Numbered from the stretch's first letter, positions 27,266 through 36,582 are shown. The stretch is DNA of 64,000 nucleotides from Fluviicola taffensis DSM 16823 (GCF_000194605.1 NC_015321.1:2666001-2730000), one strand, 5' to 3'. Numbers and translations are program-made. The notes: generated from the letters alone by a model not told the origin.

Positions 27266-27874
27266 TTACTCCATAAATAGTGATAATTGACCTTTTCCAA
27301 GAAGATTAAATCCAGGACGATGATGAATGCATGCTCCATGAATTTCTATTGCTTTTCGATGTGCTTTTGTGGGGTATCCTTTGTTTATTTTCCAATCGTA
27401 ATGAGTAAAATCCTCATGCAATTTTTCCATGTATTCGTCTCGATAGGTTTTTGCAAGAATTGATGCAGCTGCAATGCTTTTGTATTTACCATCTCCTTTG
27501 ATGAAAGCAATCGAAGGAATCTCATTTGAAAGCAATGTTTTATTACCATCAATGAGTAATAGCTCAGGTCTGATTTTTAAGGCCATTGCCGCACGATGCA
27601 TTCCAGTTAATGAAGCCTTTAAAATATTGAGTACAACTATTTCGTCTGGTTGAAGAAACTGAACGGAGAAAGCTAATGCTTCTTGCTCAATAATAGGTCG
27701 TAATAAATTTCTGCTTTTTTCAGAAAGTTGTTTAGAATCATTTAATAATGGATGTGAAAATCCTTTTGGAAGAATAACCGAAGCACAAACCACAGGTCCA
27801 GCTAGACAGCCTCTGCCAGCTTCATCGCATCCAGCTTCTAATTTTGTTTCGTCAAAATGGTCTAATAATTGCAT
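27266..27874 (-). CDS. rnhB: Ribonuclease HII
   Basis: RNase HII removes RNA from RNA/DNA hybrids and incises at single ribonucleotides. The 202-residue protein has the signature [13 protein letters not shown] (Asp17, Glu18 catalytic), a third acidic site in LLIDGNK, and the [20 protein letters not shown] segment with the fourth acidic residue. The C-terminal HRPGF is also typical. A -7-like sequence (AACATTTG on the minus strand, 27879-27886) ends four bases before the ATG. The upstream neighbour is transcribed divergently. Confidence 0.96.
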   Translation of the reverse strand: MQLLDHFDETKLEAGCDEAGRGCLAGPVVCASVILPKGFSHPLLNDSKQLSEKSRNLLRPIIEQEALAFSVQFLQPDEIVVLNILKASLTGMHRAAMALKIRPELLLIDGNKTLLSNEIPSIAFIKGDGKYKSIAAASILAKTYRDEYMEKLHEDFTHYDWKINKGYPTKAHRKAIEIHGACIHHRPGFNLLGKGQLSLFME

Positions 27875-27964
27875 ACTGCAAATGTTATTAAAAATATTGT
27901 ATATTTATCACAAACAACCTTTGGGTATTTTTTGTCGTCTACTTATTTAAACTGTTATAGAATT

Positions 27965-28324
27965 ATGAAAAAGTTAGTAATGTTATTCGTTTTGTCTTTG
28001 GCAACTTCATTTGCTTTTAGTCAAAATTCTGCCTCAATTAGTGAAGGTCAATTGAAATCAGGTAAGTCAAATGGCGTGTATGAATTTGGAGTTCCAGAAT
28101 CAATCACCTCTGAGAAGGTTGATGCTGTGAAAGGATATTACAAAGACTATTTTTCGGTAGATTTTAATGAATCTACAGATAAACTGAAATTAACTTTATT
28201 GAAAAATGAAGAAATGAATATTAAAGTAATGAATCGTATGTTAGTTGCTTTGGATTTGCGTACAGTATCTGTAAATGGTCAGGAAATGACTTTTCAAGAT
28301 GTGATGGATAAATATTTGAAATAG
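27965..28324 (+). CDS. Small secreted protein of unknown function
   Basis: The 119-residue product starts with a clear signal peptide (MKKLVMLFVLSLATSFAFSQ), which fixes the ATG at 27965; a longer in-frame extension from 27869 would bury it and overlap rnhB. The mature protein is about 100 residues, hydrophilic, without cysteines, and includes YYKDYFSVDFNESTDKLKLTL and ALDLRTVSVNGQEMTFQDV. Not recognised; possibly periplasmic. It is followed directly by a mini-hairpin and then a shared terminator. Confidence 0.65.
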   Translation: MKKLVMLFVLSLATSFAFSQNSASISEGQLKSGKSNGVYEFGVPESITSEKVDAVKGYYKDYFSVDFNESTDKLKLTLLKNEEMNIKVMNRMLVALDLRTVSVNGQEMTFQDVMDKYLK

Positions 28325-28326
28325 GA

Positions 28327-28341
28327 GAAAGCAACGCTTTC
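28327..28341 (+). repeat. Post-stop mini-hairpin GAAAGCAACGCTTTC
   Basis: Begins three bases after the TAG of the 27965 gene. Same outer stem as 21177-21191 with paired changes inside; a further half copy (AGCACTGCTTTCGAT) follows at about 28372-28385. Confidence 0.5.
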
Positions 28342-28388
28342 GATCATGAACAAGCGGTAGTGCCGTTCTAAGCACTGCTTTCGATAAA

Positions 28389-28430
28389 ATTAAAAAGTCC
28401 CTGATGTTTGTTTATCAGGGACTTTTTAAT
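28389..28430. terminator. Bidirectional stem-loop terminator
   Basis: 17-bp perfect stem (ATTAAAAAGTCCCTGAT and complement), 8-base loop, T-runs on both strands, between convergent genes. Confidence 0.85.
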
Positions 28431-28468
28431 TTCTATTTTCTTGAATCCTACTTTGACTGAATGCGATA

Positions 28469-30832
28469 TTATTTAATCAATGCAGTAGTGAAAGTCTGAT
28501 TGGAAGTTTTTATCACTAATTGATAAGTCCCTTTTGACAAATGAGCGGTTTCAATGGTACTTGAAGTAGTACCTACTTTATTTTCTGAAACGATTTTCCC
28601 GCTATTATCAATTAACTGAATTTTTTCAATAACGAACTTCTCTGATTGTATAGTAACAAAATCAGTTACTGGATTTGGATAAACTGAAAGTCCGAACTGT
28701 ACTAATTCATCTAATCCAACTGAAGATGCATTGATTGTAATTGAAGCGATCATATCACATCCGTTTGCATCTGTAATTGTTACCGTATATGTTCCTGGAA
28801 GCACATTTGTAATTGAAGGAGTAGTTGCACCATTACTCCAGTCATATGAGTATGGAGCTATTCCGCCTGTTGGAGCAACTGTAGCAATACCATCGGGGCA
28901 AGTTGCACAAGTGGTGCTCGTTGAAGTTGGATTTGCTAAAATTAGGGTTGGATCTAATAGCGTACTTGAAATAGTTGTCATACAACCATTATCATCCGTA
29001 ATTGTTGCAGTATATGTTCCTGCAGGAGCAACTAAGGTGGTTGAACTTCCTGCAATATTCCAAGTCACATTATAAGGTGCCAGACCGTTTTGAATATCAA
29101 TTTCGATCTGCCCAGAATCTCCAATACATAATGGATTTGTTGAAGATAATATGGTTGCATCAGGAGCTTGTGTAGTTGTGATTTCAACTGAATCAATAAA
29201 TGAACAATCTCCATTTGAAATAGTATAAGTATGGTATCCAGCACTTAAATCGGTAATAACTGGATTTGTAGATGCGTCTTCCCATGTTACATTATATCCA
29301 GGATCTAGTGTGATTGTTGCAGTTCCATTTGCAAGCTCACAGGTTGAATTGTCGGATGAAGCAAGTGTTCCACCGATTTCTCCGAAACAGATATCAAACT
29401 GAGGTCTGATAAAGAAAGTTTTTGCAAAGCTTCCCCCAAAGGTCTCAACAGTAGTAAAGTTTGGTCCGTTCGCGGGCCATTTAACAAAGACAGTATTTGA
29501 CTGAAAGACAGCGGATGTTTGAGCAAGAGCTAAGGTAGAATCGAATTCGATTTGAATAAATCCATATTTTCCGGGTGCAAGTGTTAAAGGACCTCCGTGC
29601 ATCGGAAGAATGTATGTTCTGGCACTATCATCAATGTAAAGAAGTGTGTCTGTTGACGCTAAGAATGTGGTTGGCACACCGCTGCCATTGGTATTGAAAA
29701 TGGCAGTTGCCAATTTTTTTCCGGTATATCCTCTGGTGAAGTGTACTTTGACCTCTTTTAGGGAGGTTGTGTTTTCAATGTTGAAGACTTGACCCATAAA
29801 CCCGCCAGTTCCGGAACCAATTCCAAGCTGCCCAACAATGACGCCATTGTCTCTGGCCATTTCTGCATCTGTAACGGTAATTGGAATAGTGGATAAAATG
29901 GTGTCATTACTAGTGCTCATATCTGCTTCAGTAGCGATAGGGAAATACTTGAAAGTGTATACACCATTTGAAGTAGGAGTATAGTTTGCTGTCATTGGGG
30001 CTGAAGCAGCTCCTGAAGCTAATGAAGGAAGGATGCTGCTTGTTACAGTAGTTTCCAATAAACCATCTTTAAATACACGACAGCCCAATGCAACATTGGT
30101 CATGGCTTGTATTCCTTGATTATGGATAACAGCTTCCAGTTTTAAATTCTGTGTAGTTGTCAATTGATTTGCCGGAGCTAGTGTATACGGATTTTGGGTT
30201 GGTGTAGTTACCTCCAGATCGAAGTTGTTAATGACACGCAATTCGATATCATCAATTACCAGGATAAATTTATCATTGGAATTGTTTCTAAAACCGATGT
30301 AAACAGTTTGCCCAGTGAAAGCAATTAGCGGAACCGAATGAGTTGTCCATGTTGAGTTTTCGGCAGGAGTTGAAAAAAGCACAGTAGAATTACTTAACTG
30401 ATTTCCAATAACCGCAGTACCGCCGGTTGGAGCAACGGTCATAATACGTACTTCATAACCATCCGCAAAGGCAGCATCATAGGCTTTCGCATTCCAAAAG
30501 AGTGTGGTATTTGGTTGGATTACCTGAGCAGGGATCCACATGAAATCATCTGCAGCTCCGGTTGGAGTATAAAAAGAAGTGCTGAATGCAACGGAATCAG
30601 CCACATTACCTCCAAAATCTTCTCTTCGTTCCCAAGCTTCATTCACATAGGGTACTGATGCAGCTGGTGTTCGGTTGTCTACATTTCTGAGTAAAAATCC
30701 AGAAGGAAAAGTGTAGGTTCCTGCTCCTCCAGCAGTTGGCCCTGGAATTCCGTCGAAATCTTCGAGATAATAGGTTTGTGAGAAACTAAAAAAGCTTCCT
30801 AAAAAGGTAATGAATAGTATGGTTTTTTTCAT
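28469..30832 (-). CDS. Type IX-secreted protein with SprB repeats and a type A sorting domain
   Basis: A 787-residue exported protein. The signal peptide MKKTILFITFLGSFFSFSQ fixes the ATG at 30832 rather than the longer frame. Residues about 20-200 resemble a choice-of-anchor/MAM-like lectin fold (YYLEDFDGIPG, NSTWTTHSVPLIAFTGQTVYIGF, FILVIDDIEL). Then comes a CARDB-like segment (about 215-320), and two SprB repeats at about 555-690 (SSTNPLCIGDSGQIEIDIQN; GGIAPYSYDWSNGATT). The last 75 residues are a type A (Por) sorting domain: LSVYPNPVTDFVTIQS, LIDNSGKIV, LSKGTYQLVI. Inferred to be surface exposed or secreted through the type IX system. Its own secretion machinery partner, PorT, is encoded at 50434. 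Confidence 0.88.
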   Translation of the reverse strand: MKKTILFITFLGSFFSFSQTYYLEDFDGIPGPTAGGAGTYTFPSGFLLRNVDNRTPAASVPYVNEAWERREDFGGNVADSVAFSTSFYTPTGAADDFMWIPAQVIQPNTTLFWNAKAYDAAFADGYEVRIMTVAPTGGTAVIGNQLSNSTVLFSTPAENSTWTTHSVPLIAFTGQTVYIGFRNNSNDKFILVIDDIELRVINNFDLEVTTPTQNPYTLAPANQLTTTQNLKLEAVIHNQGIQAMTNVALGCRVFKDGLLETTVTSSILPSLASGAASAPMTANYTPTSNGVYTFKYFPIATEADMSTSNDTILSTIPITVTDAEMARDNGVIVGQLGIGSGTGGFMGQVFNIENTTSLKEVKVHFTRGYTGKKLATAIFNTNGSGVPTTFLASTDTLLYIDDSARTYILPMHGGPLTLAPGKYGFIQIEFDSTLALAQTSAVFQSNTVFVKWPANGPNFTTVETFGGSFAKTFFIRPQFDICFGEIGGTLASSDNSTCELANGTATITLDPGYNVTWEDASTNPVITDLSAGYHTYTISNGDCSFIDSVEITTTQAPDATILSSTNPLCIGDSGQIEIDIQNGLAPYNVTWNIAGSSTTLVAPAGTYTATITDDNGCMTTISSTLLDPTLILANPTSTSTTCATCPDGIATVAPTGGIAPYSYDWSNGATTPSITNVLPGTYTVTITDANGCDMIASITINASSVGLDELVQFGLSVYPNPVTDFVTIQSEKFVIEKIQLIDNSGKIVSENKVGTTSSTIETAHLSKGTYQLVIKTSNQTFTTALIK

Positions 30833-30964
30833 AATTATAAGTAATATGGCTATAAAGATATTCAATAATAGTTGATTGTGAAACGCACTTGTTGTTGGAA
30901 GTTGAATGGGATAGGTGAATTCCATGTTTGATTGAGTAACTAGTATTCACCATAAATCAAGAAA

Positions 30965-30988
30965 GCCACCTATCAAAAGATAGATGGC
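30965..30988 (-). terminator. Stem-loop terminator after the acyl-CoA dehydrogenase gene
   Basis: 10-bp stem with one mismatch (GCCACCTATC / GATAGATGGC), loop AAAA, T-rich on the minus strand, 38 bases past the stop. Confidence 0.65.
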
Positions 30989-31026
30989 TCCTCCTATTTG
31001 TAATTTCCGAGTTATCGGTAAAGAGA

Positions 31027-32805
31027 TTACAAAGTGTATGCGTTTTTCTCAATTACAAATTCTGCAATTGTTTGTCTTTCATTTTTCGGATTGATTGGAT
31101 CAATTTTAGTAAAACGTTTTACACCAGTTGTCATCATGCGAGCTTCATCGCCATCAGCAAAACTGTAGATTGCATCTTTGGCAGCTTTGTCAATGCGTTC
31201 AGCTGTATCGTAGAAATAGGTTTTTACAATTGCAATTTGAACCGCAGCTGCAGCTTCACCTTTTGTTTCAATTAATTTCTCTACACGCAATAACACTGAT
31301 TCTGCTTGGTAAACCCAGATAGCAAGATCAGCAATATTCATCAAAATTTCTTGTTCTTTCGACATTGTTTGCATCAACTTTTGAACAGCAGATCCAGCAA
31401 CCATCAAAATGGTTTTCTTAAATCCAGCCAAAGCTTGACGTTGAACAGCTAATGGACTTGAACCTAGTTCTGTCATTTCTGGAATGCTCATTAACTCGGA
31501 AGCAACTTTCATTGCAGGGCCCATTAAATCCAATTCACCTTTCATTGCACGACGAAGAACCATGTCTACAATTAATAAACGATTGATCTCATTCGTTCCT
31601 TCGAAAATACGGTTGATACGAGAATCGCGGTATCCTCTTTCAACAGATGATTCAGCTGAATAGCCCATTCCTCCAAAAATTTGAACACCTTCATCAGCAA
31701 CGTAATCCAAACACTCTGATCCTGCAACTTTTAAAATTGCACATTCAGGAGCGAATTGTTCAATTCCTTTTAATGTTGCCTGACCTTTTTCCATTCCACC
31801 AGCTACAAATGCTTGAATAGCGTCGTCAATGTTTTGTCCAGCGCGGTAAATGGCAGATTCAGCAACGTAAGTTCTAATGGCTTGTTCCGCAATTTTATAG
31901 CGAATGGCTCCGTATTTAGAAATCATTCTTCCAAATTGCTCACGCTCATTTGCATAGCGAACAGAGTCTGTAATTGTTTGTTTAGCTCCACCTAAAACTC
32001 CAGCAGCCAATTTGATGCGACCAATATTTAAGATGTTTAATGCGATTTTAAATCCATTTTCTCGTTCTGAAAGCATGTTTTCAACAGGTACTTTCACGTT
32101 ATTAAAGAATACTTGACGAGTAGATGAACCTTTAATTCCCATTTTTTTCTCTTCTGGATTTAAAGAGATTCCTTCTGAATCTGCTTCAACTAAGAATGCC
32201 GAAAGATTTTTATCATCATCTATTTTAGCAAAGACTGTGAAGAAGTTAGCAAAGCCTCCATTAGTAATCCACATTTTCTGACCATTGATGATGTAATGTT
32301 TCCCATCCGGAGATAATGCCGCTTTTGTTTTTCCTGAGTTTGCGTCAGATCCAGCGCTTGGTTCTGTCAAACAATAAGCAGCTTTCCATTCACCACTTGC
32401 CAATTTAGGAATGTATTTCGCCTTTTGCTCAGCATTTCCGTAATACAATAGAGGTAAAGTACCAATTCCTGTGTGAGCACCGTATGCTACTGAAAATGAA
32501 TGACCTTTTCCTAATCGTTCTGTTGCAAGCAAAGAAGTTTTAAAATCAACGCCCATTCCTCCTAAATCTTCTGGAACGGATAATCCTAACATTCCTAGTT
32601 CACCAGCTTTTTCAATTAATGAAGGCATCAATCCTTCTTCCATTTTATCAATTCGATCTAATAATGGAGTAATTTCTTGTTCAATGAAATCATCACATGT
32701 TTGGGCAATCATATTTTGCTCTTCAGTCCATTCTTCTGGAGTGAAAATCTCATTTGGGGTAACGTCGCGGATAATGAATTCTCCACCTTTAATAGCTTGT
32801 GACAT
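31027..32805 (-). CDS. Acyl-CoA dehydrogenase, very-long-chain type with C-terminal extension
   Basis: A FAD flavoenzyme catalysing alpha,beta-dehydrogenation of acyl-CoA in fatty-acid oxidation. The 592-residue length is that of VLCAD/ACAD9-like bacterial homologues, about 200 residues longer than short- and medium-chain forms. Visible motifs: LSVPEDLGGMGVDF, YCLTEPSAGSDANSG (FAD/substrate signature), KMWITNGGFANFFTVFAK, and RINRIFEGTNEINRLLIVDM, which contains the expected catalytic Glu and the second family signature. Substrate length is inferred from class only. The gene is monocistronic, with an AT-rich palindrome upstream. Confidence 0.92.
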   Translation of the reverse strand: MSQAIKGGEFIIRDVTPNEIFTPEEWTEEQNMIAQTCDDFIEQEITPLLDRIDKMEEGLMPSLIEKAGELGMLGLSVPEDLGGMGVDFKTSLLATERLGKGHSFSVAYGAHTGIGTLPLLYYGNAEQKAKYIPKLASGEWKAAYCLTEPSAGSDANSGKTKAALSPDGKHYIINGQKMWITNGGFANFFTVFAKIDDDKNLSAFLVEADSEGISLNPEEKKMGIKGSSTRQVFFNNVKVPVENMLSERENGFKIALNILNIGRIKLAAGVLGGAKQTITDSVRYANEREQFGRMISKYGAIRYKIAEQAIRTYVAESAIYRAGQNIDDAIQAFVAGGMEKGQATLKGIEQFAPECAILKVAGSECLDYVADEGVQIFGGMGYSAESSVERGYRDSRINRIFEGTNEINRLLIVDMVLRRAMKGELDLMGPAMKVASELMSIPEMTELGSSPLAVQRQALAGFKKTILMVAGSAVQKLMQTMSKEQEILMNIADLAIWVYQAESVLLRVEKLIETKGEAAAAVQIAIVKTYFYDTAERIDKAAKDAIYSFADGDEARMMTTGVKRFTKIDPINPKNERQTIAEFVIEKNAYTL

Positions 32806-33165
32806 AATTTTATATTGTTTTTAATTTCGTTTCTAGTGCTAATATAGAAATAATAATATTATTATGCAAGCATAGTAATAATAATTTCTTCAAAGAACAT
32901 TTCTTTTAAAGGTTGTCATTTCTCGACTGAACAGTTGTGAATTCAATATCATGAGTCTATTCATTGATTCATCAATAAAAATAACTATTTTAGTTGTAAA
33001 TTAGCTCAATTTGATTGATTTAAGGCCGCCTATTTCAGTTTAATTTATCTTAAAAAATGGGATTTGTTCATTCTCAAGTACAATACGATAAATTTACACA
33101 AAATGAAGTTGTTGTTGTCATGAAAGTTAACAGAAATAAGTTACTTTTGAGCATTCTAAACTGCT
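32806..33165. other. 360-bp divergent intergenic region
   Basis: Separates the acyl-CoA dehydrogenase and histidine kinase genes. It holds a perfect 16-base AT palindrome at 32850-32865 (ATAATAATATTATTAT), an inverted follow-up of AT triplets to about 32884, and a TACTTTTG -7 box at 33142-33149 for the kinase. I see no RNA gene; a 49-codon frame at 33058 overlaps the kinase start and looks spurious. Confidence 0.5.
33142..33149 (+). promoter_or_regulatory. TAnnTTTG -7 box for the histidine kinase
   Basis: TACTTTTG, 16 bases upstream of the ATG at 33166. Confidence 0.5.
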
Positions 33166-34665
33166 ATGGCACAACAAGATATTCTCTCTACACTTCGAAA
33201 GCTGATCTCAGGCATGGATGAGAGCTTGGTCATTTTTGATCAAAATGGAAGTGTTTTACATGCTTCTTATGATTTAGAAAAACTCCTTGAGAAATCAGAT
33301 ATTGTTGGAACTACAATTTTTGAGCATTTAACTTACGAACATGAACGGGTTGAGCATTTTTTGCGAGATCTGAATACTTCCAAATACATGGATCTACAAG
33401 TTGTTTTGAAAAAGTCAGTTGGAAGTTTCACTGCTCGGATGAGATTGGCTTCTTGGAAAGTGGCAGATAACGAGTTTGTCGTATTAGGAAGCTTAGTTGA
33501 TTCTACACAACTTGAGCGAAAAAGAAGAGATTTACTTCGAAAAACATTGACGATTGAATTACTTTCAAAATCGAAAAAAATCCGAAATGGAAAGTTGCAT
33601 GATGCTATTTATGAAATATTGGAAATGTCATCAAAAGCAGTTGGAGTAACGCGTGTAAGTGCTTGGCTCTTTGATGAATCCCATGAACATATTGAATGCA
33701 TTGGCAATTATGATACGCGACTAGGTAAGATGATTCCTCAAGAATCGTTGCCTGTTATTGAAATGCCGACCTATTTTATGCTTTTTGAGACGGAGAAAAT
33801 AATTTTAGCGGCAAACGCGCAGACCTCACCTTATACCTCTGAATTAAATGATAGCTATTTAGTTCCTAATGGAATTGTTTCCTTGATGGATATTCCTATC
33901 CGTTCGGAAGGAAGTATTATTGGTGTAATCTGTTTTGAGCAAGTAAAACAAACGCGGAATTGGACTTTAAATGACCAGAAATTTGGCTTAATAGCAGCTC
34001 AAATGACATCTCTTGCTGTTGAAACACATAAACGTAAAATAGCACAACAAGAATTGGAAGCTGCTTTGCGTCAACAAAAAAGATTGCTTGTTGAGACGAA
34101 TCATCGGATAGTAAATAATTTGAAAATCACTTCTAGTTTGTTGAATATACAAGTGAATAAAGCGCGTGATTCTTATCACAAAAATTTGATGTTAGATTCT
34201 GTGAATCGGGTGCAAAGTATTTTGAATTTACATGAAATGTTAACAGAAGGCTCTAAGAATTTACGTGTATCATTGAATCAATACATCAACAAACTAGTTC
34301 AAAGTTTGAGAGATAGTCTCTCTTTTCCGCAGAAACAACTCCAATTATTGACAAGTATTGATAGTTGCGAAGTGAAGAGCTCACTTGCAATTTGCATTGG
34401 AATTATTATCAACGAAGCTGTTTTGAATGCATACAAACACGCTTTTGAAGAAAATGAAATTGGAGTAATCCGGATCGATTTTCAAATGCATGGACCAAAA
34501 GGAGTACTAGAAATTAGCGATAATGGAAAAGGAATCAAAGAAAACCGAGAATTGACAGGAAGTGGTGTCGAAATAATTCGTGGAATGGTTGAACACCTCA
34601 ATGGAAACTTAGATATTGATGGAACGAACGGAATGAAAATTTGCGTTTCATTCTCCATGCGTTAG
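33166..34665 (+). CDS. Soluble sensor histidine kinase: PAS-like, GAF, HisKA_2, HATPase
   Basis: The 499-residue product has no signal peptide or membrane segment, so it is cytoplasmic. Residues about 10-120 look like a PAS domain (MDESLVIFDQNGSVLHASYD), about 140-295 a GAF domain (VGVTRVSAWLFDES ... SLMDIPIRSEGSIIGVICFE), about 300-375 a HisKA_2-type dimerisation helix with phospho-acceptor His313 in ETNHRIVNNLKITSSLL, and the rest an HATPase (IIINEAVLNAYKHAF N-box, LEISDNGKGI G1 box). No receiver domain and no adjacent response regulator are present, so it is an orphan kinase. Its last 18 bases overlap the convergent GNAT gene. Confidence 0.9.
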   Translation: MAQQDILSTLRKLISGMDESLVIFDQNGSVLHASYDLEKLLEKSDIVGTTIFEHLTYEHERVEHFLRDLNTSKYMDLQVVLKKSVGSFTARMRLASWKVADNEFVVLGSLVDSTQLERKRRDLLRKTLTIELLSKSKKIRNGKLHDAIYEILEMSSKAVGVTRVSAWLFDESHEHIECIGNYDTRLGKMIPQESLPVIEMPTYFMLFETEKIILAANAQTSPYTSELNDSYLVPNGIVSLMDIPIRSEGSIIGVICFEQVKQTRNWTLNDQKFGLIAAQMTSLAVETHKRKIAQQELEAALRQQKRLLVETNHRIVNNLKITSSLLNIQVNKARDSYHKNLMLDSVNRVQSILNLHEMLTEGSKNLRVSLNQYINKLVQSLRDSLSFPQKQLQLLTSIDSCEVKSSLAICIGIIINEAVLNAYKHAFEENEIGVIRIDFQMHGPKGVLEISDNGKGIKENRELTGSGVEIIRGMVEHLNGNLDIDGTNGMKICVSFSMR

Positions 34666-35091
34666 TTCTTTGTACATCTCAAAGTGTTGTAAAATATCAA
34701 ATAGTTTATACGAAGGCCCCACTAAAGTATAACCCAATTTTTCATAGAAAGGTAAGGCGTAATCTCTGGCATGTAGAATCAATTTATTGTATCCAAGTCG
34801 CTCCGCTTTATTTTCAAGTTCAGTCATAATTTCTTTTCCATATCCTTTGCCTTGTAAATTCGATTCAACAGCTACAAAACGAGCTTGACAAGTTGTTTGA
34901 TCTACAGCATCTAATCGAGCAACCGCAATTAATTGATCATTTTCATACAAAGCAAAATGAATCCCGTTTTCATCTCCATCATTTCGTTCAGAACCTCTTT
35001 CTTTCCGTAATGGCTCTCTTAAAATGCGATATCGGAGATCATAATACGATTCCCATTCTTGTTCTGTCTTTGGATTTTTTACTTCTATCAT
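34648..35091 (-). CDS. GNAT-family N-acetyltransferase
   Basis: The 147-residue protein has the full GNAT core, including beta4/alpha3 with the acetyl-CoA pyrophosphate loop (VAVESNLQGKGYGKEIM; Q-G-G pattern) and the late LHARDYALPFYEKLGYTLVG segment. Substrate unknown. It overlaps the end of the upstream CaiB gene by four bases (start inside its stop region), indicating one translation-coupled unit, and overlaps the convergent kinase gene by 18 bases. Confidence 0.9.
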   Translation of the reverse strand: MIEVKNPKTEQEWESYYDLRYRILREPLRKERGSERNDGDENGIHFALYENDQLIAVARLDAVDQTTCQARFVAVESNLQGKGYGKEIMTELENKAERLGYNKLILHARDYALPFYEKLGYTLVGPSYKLFDILQHFEMYKELTHGE

Positions 35092-36149
35092 GATTTCAAT
35101 TGAAATGCGATTTGTGACACACGTTTGGTTTCTTTGTTTTCGATTGTTTCGGTTCTAACAAGTTTTTGACTTTCGGAATTTTCAAATACTTCCTTCAGAT
35201 TTTGAATCAGTCCAACTGGAACAAAATGTTGATGCATGAATGTTAGAATTTCGCTCGCTTCAAGGTTTAATATTTCCGTTTGAATAAATTCTTTTAGCTC
35301 TTTTCTATTTGAAACTCGGTCTACATTTGTTGCAAAACGCACATCTGAAACAAATTCATTTAATTCCAAAAACGAACAAAGAATTTGAAAATGTTTATTA
35401 CTGCCAATGGCAAAAGTGATTAGTTTTCCATCTTTGGTAACGAAAATTTCACCATAAGGAGCAATATTTGGATGCAAACTTCCAATGCGTTGTGGAATGT
35501 GTTTTTCCATCAAATAATTGGATGCTTGATTTGCCAATGAAGAAATAGCGGCATCGTAGAGAGAAACAGAAACCGTTTGTCCTTTATTGGTTTTAGTTCG
35601 TTGTAATAAAGAAGTCAAAATTCCTTCTTTTAATTGATGAGCTGCTAAAACGTCAATTAAAGCTACTGGCATTTTCACAGGTCCAGATTCAGCTGTTCCA
35701 TTCATTGACATAAAACCGGTTTCTGCTTGAAGGATTAAATCGTAAGCCACGCGATCACTTTCTGTTCCAAATCCCGAAATTTTCCCGATAATTAATCGTG
35801 GATTTATGGAATGCAAGAAAGTATCTGTTAATCCAAATTTTTCAGCATCGCCTTTTTTGAAATTGCTCAAAAAAATGTCTGCTTTTTCAATTAATCTTAC
35901 GAGCTCATTGAAATGAGTGGTATTTTTAAAGTCGAGTTGCAGGTATTGTTTGTGATAATTGACCGATGCAAAGTAGGCAGAAATAGCAGTATTTTTCTCT
36001 TCGGAAAGAAGTTTCCACGTTCGAGTAACATCCGGAATGGCTGGATTTTCGATTTTTGTTACCGCTGCCCCTAATTCTGCAAAAAAAGTTCCTACAGAAG
36101 GTCCAGCCAAAACGGTTGAGCAATCAATGACAATTAAATCTTCAAACAT
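35088..36149 (-). CDS. CaiB/BaiF-type (class III) CoA transferase or racemase
   Basis: The 353-residue product has the class III CoA-transferase start (DLIVIDCSTVLAGPSVGTFFAELGA), VNYHKQYLQLDFK, FLSNFKKGDAEKFGL, and the region with the expected nucleophilic Asp at about residue 166 (ALIDVLAAHQLKEGIL). It ends with the SLYDAAISSLANQ segment and a short C-terminal domain. The family includes formyl-CoA transferase, carnitine-CoA transferase and alpha-methylacyl-CoA racemase; the substrate cannot be told. A TAATTTTA box on the minus strand (36154-36161) lies four bases upstream of the ATG. Cotranscribed with the GNAT gene. Confidence 0.88.
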   Translation of the reverse strand: MFEDLIVIDCSTVLAGPSVGTFFAELGAAVTKIENPAIPDVTRTWKLLSEEKNTAISAYFASVNYHKQYLQLDFKNTTHFNELVRLIEKADIFLSNFKKGDAEKFGLTDTFLHSINPRLIIGKISGFGTESDRVAYDLILQAETGFMSMNGTAESGPVKMPVALIDVLAAHQLKEGILTSLLQRTKTNKGQTVSVSLYDAAISSLANQASNYLMEKHIPQRIGSLHPNIAPYGEIFVTKDGKLITFAIGSNKHFQILCSFLELNEFVSDVRFATNVDRVSNRKELKEFIQTEILNLEASEILTFMHQHFVPVGLIQNLKEVFENSESQKLVRTETIENKETKRVSQIAFQLKS

Positions 36150-36168
36150 GAAGTAAAATTATGAAATC

Positions 36169-36582
36169 TTAGTTTGCTTTCGCCACAGGAGTTGGAATAA
36201 CTTCTTCTACTTTGACTTTGGCGATTCCATTTCGAACAAAATTCAATTTTTGGGCTCCCGCCATACTTAAATCAATGATGTGTGGCGAAGATTTTCCCAT
36301 ACGGTCAACAACCTTGACAATAATTACGGAATCATTCTTCGTGTTTGTGACCTTCAAAATGGTCCCAAATTTCAATGATTTATGCGCGCAGTACATGCTG
36401 TCTTTATGATAAGTTGCACCAGAAGCTGTTCTTCTTCCTTGAAATTTGTTTGCGTAATAACTCGCATTACCTGTTTGTGTAAAAGGGTTTTGATCGCATG
36501 TCGCCGGTAGCTTTAGCGATGGCACAAGTTGAAAACTTACTAAAAAACCTGCTGCAATTATTCCAAAAATCAAATATCTCAA
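36169..36582 (-). CDS. RlpA-like double-psi beta-barrel protein
   Basis: A 137-residue exported protein with an N-terminal hydrophobic segment (YLIFGIIAAGFLVSFQL). Residues about 38-125 form the RlpA-like DPBB domain: GNASYYANKFQGRRTASGATY, AHKSLKFGTILKVTN, VVDRMGKSSPHIIDLS. In other bacteria RlpA is a septal lytic transglycosylase or an enzyme-inactive cell-wall protein. The C-terminal SPOR domain of E. coli RlpA is absent. The start appears to be TTG at 36582, because no ATG keeps the hydrophobic segment. It lies 19 bases upstream of the CaiB gene on the same strand. Confidence 0.82.
   Translation of the reverse strand: MRYLIFGIIAAGFLVSFQLVPSLKLPATCDQNPFTQTGNASYYANKFQGRRTASGATYHKDSMYCAHKSLKFGTILKVTNTKNDSVIIVKVVDRMGKSSPHIIDLSMAGAQKLNFVRNGIAKVKVEEVIPTPVAKAN

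Noticed and set aside
33058-33207. Small frame of 49 codons starting ATG at 33058
   Set aside because: It overlaps the kinase start out of frame, has no similarity or signal that I recognise, and the promoter box lies inside it.
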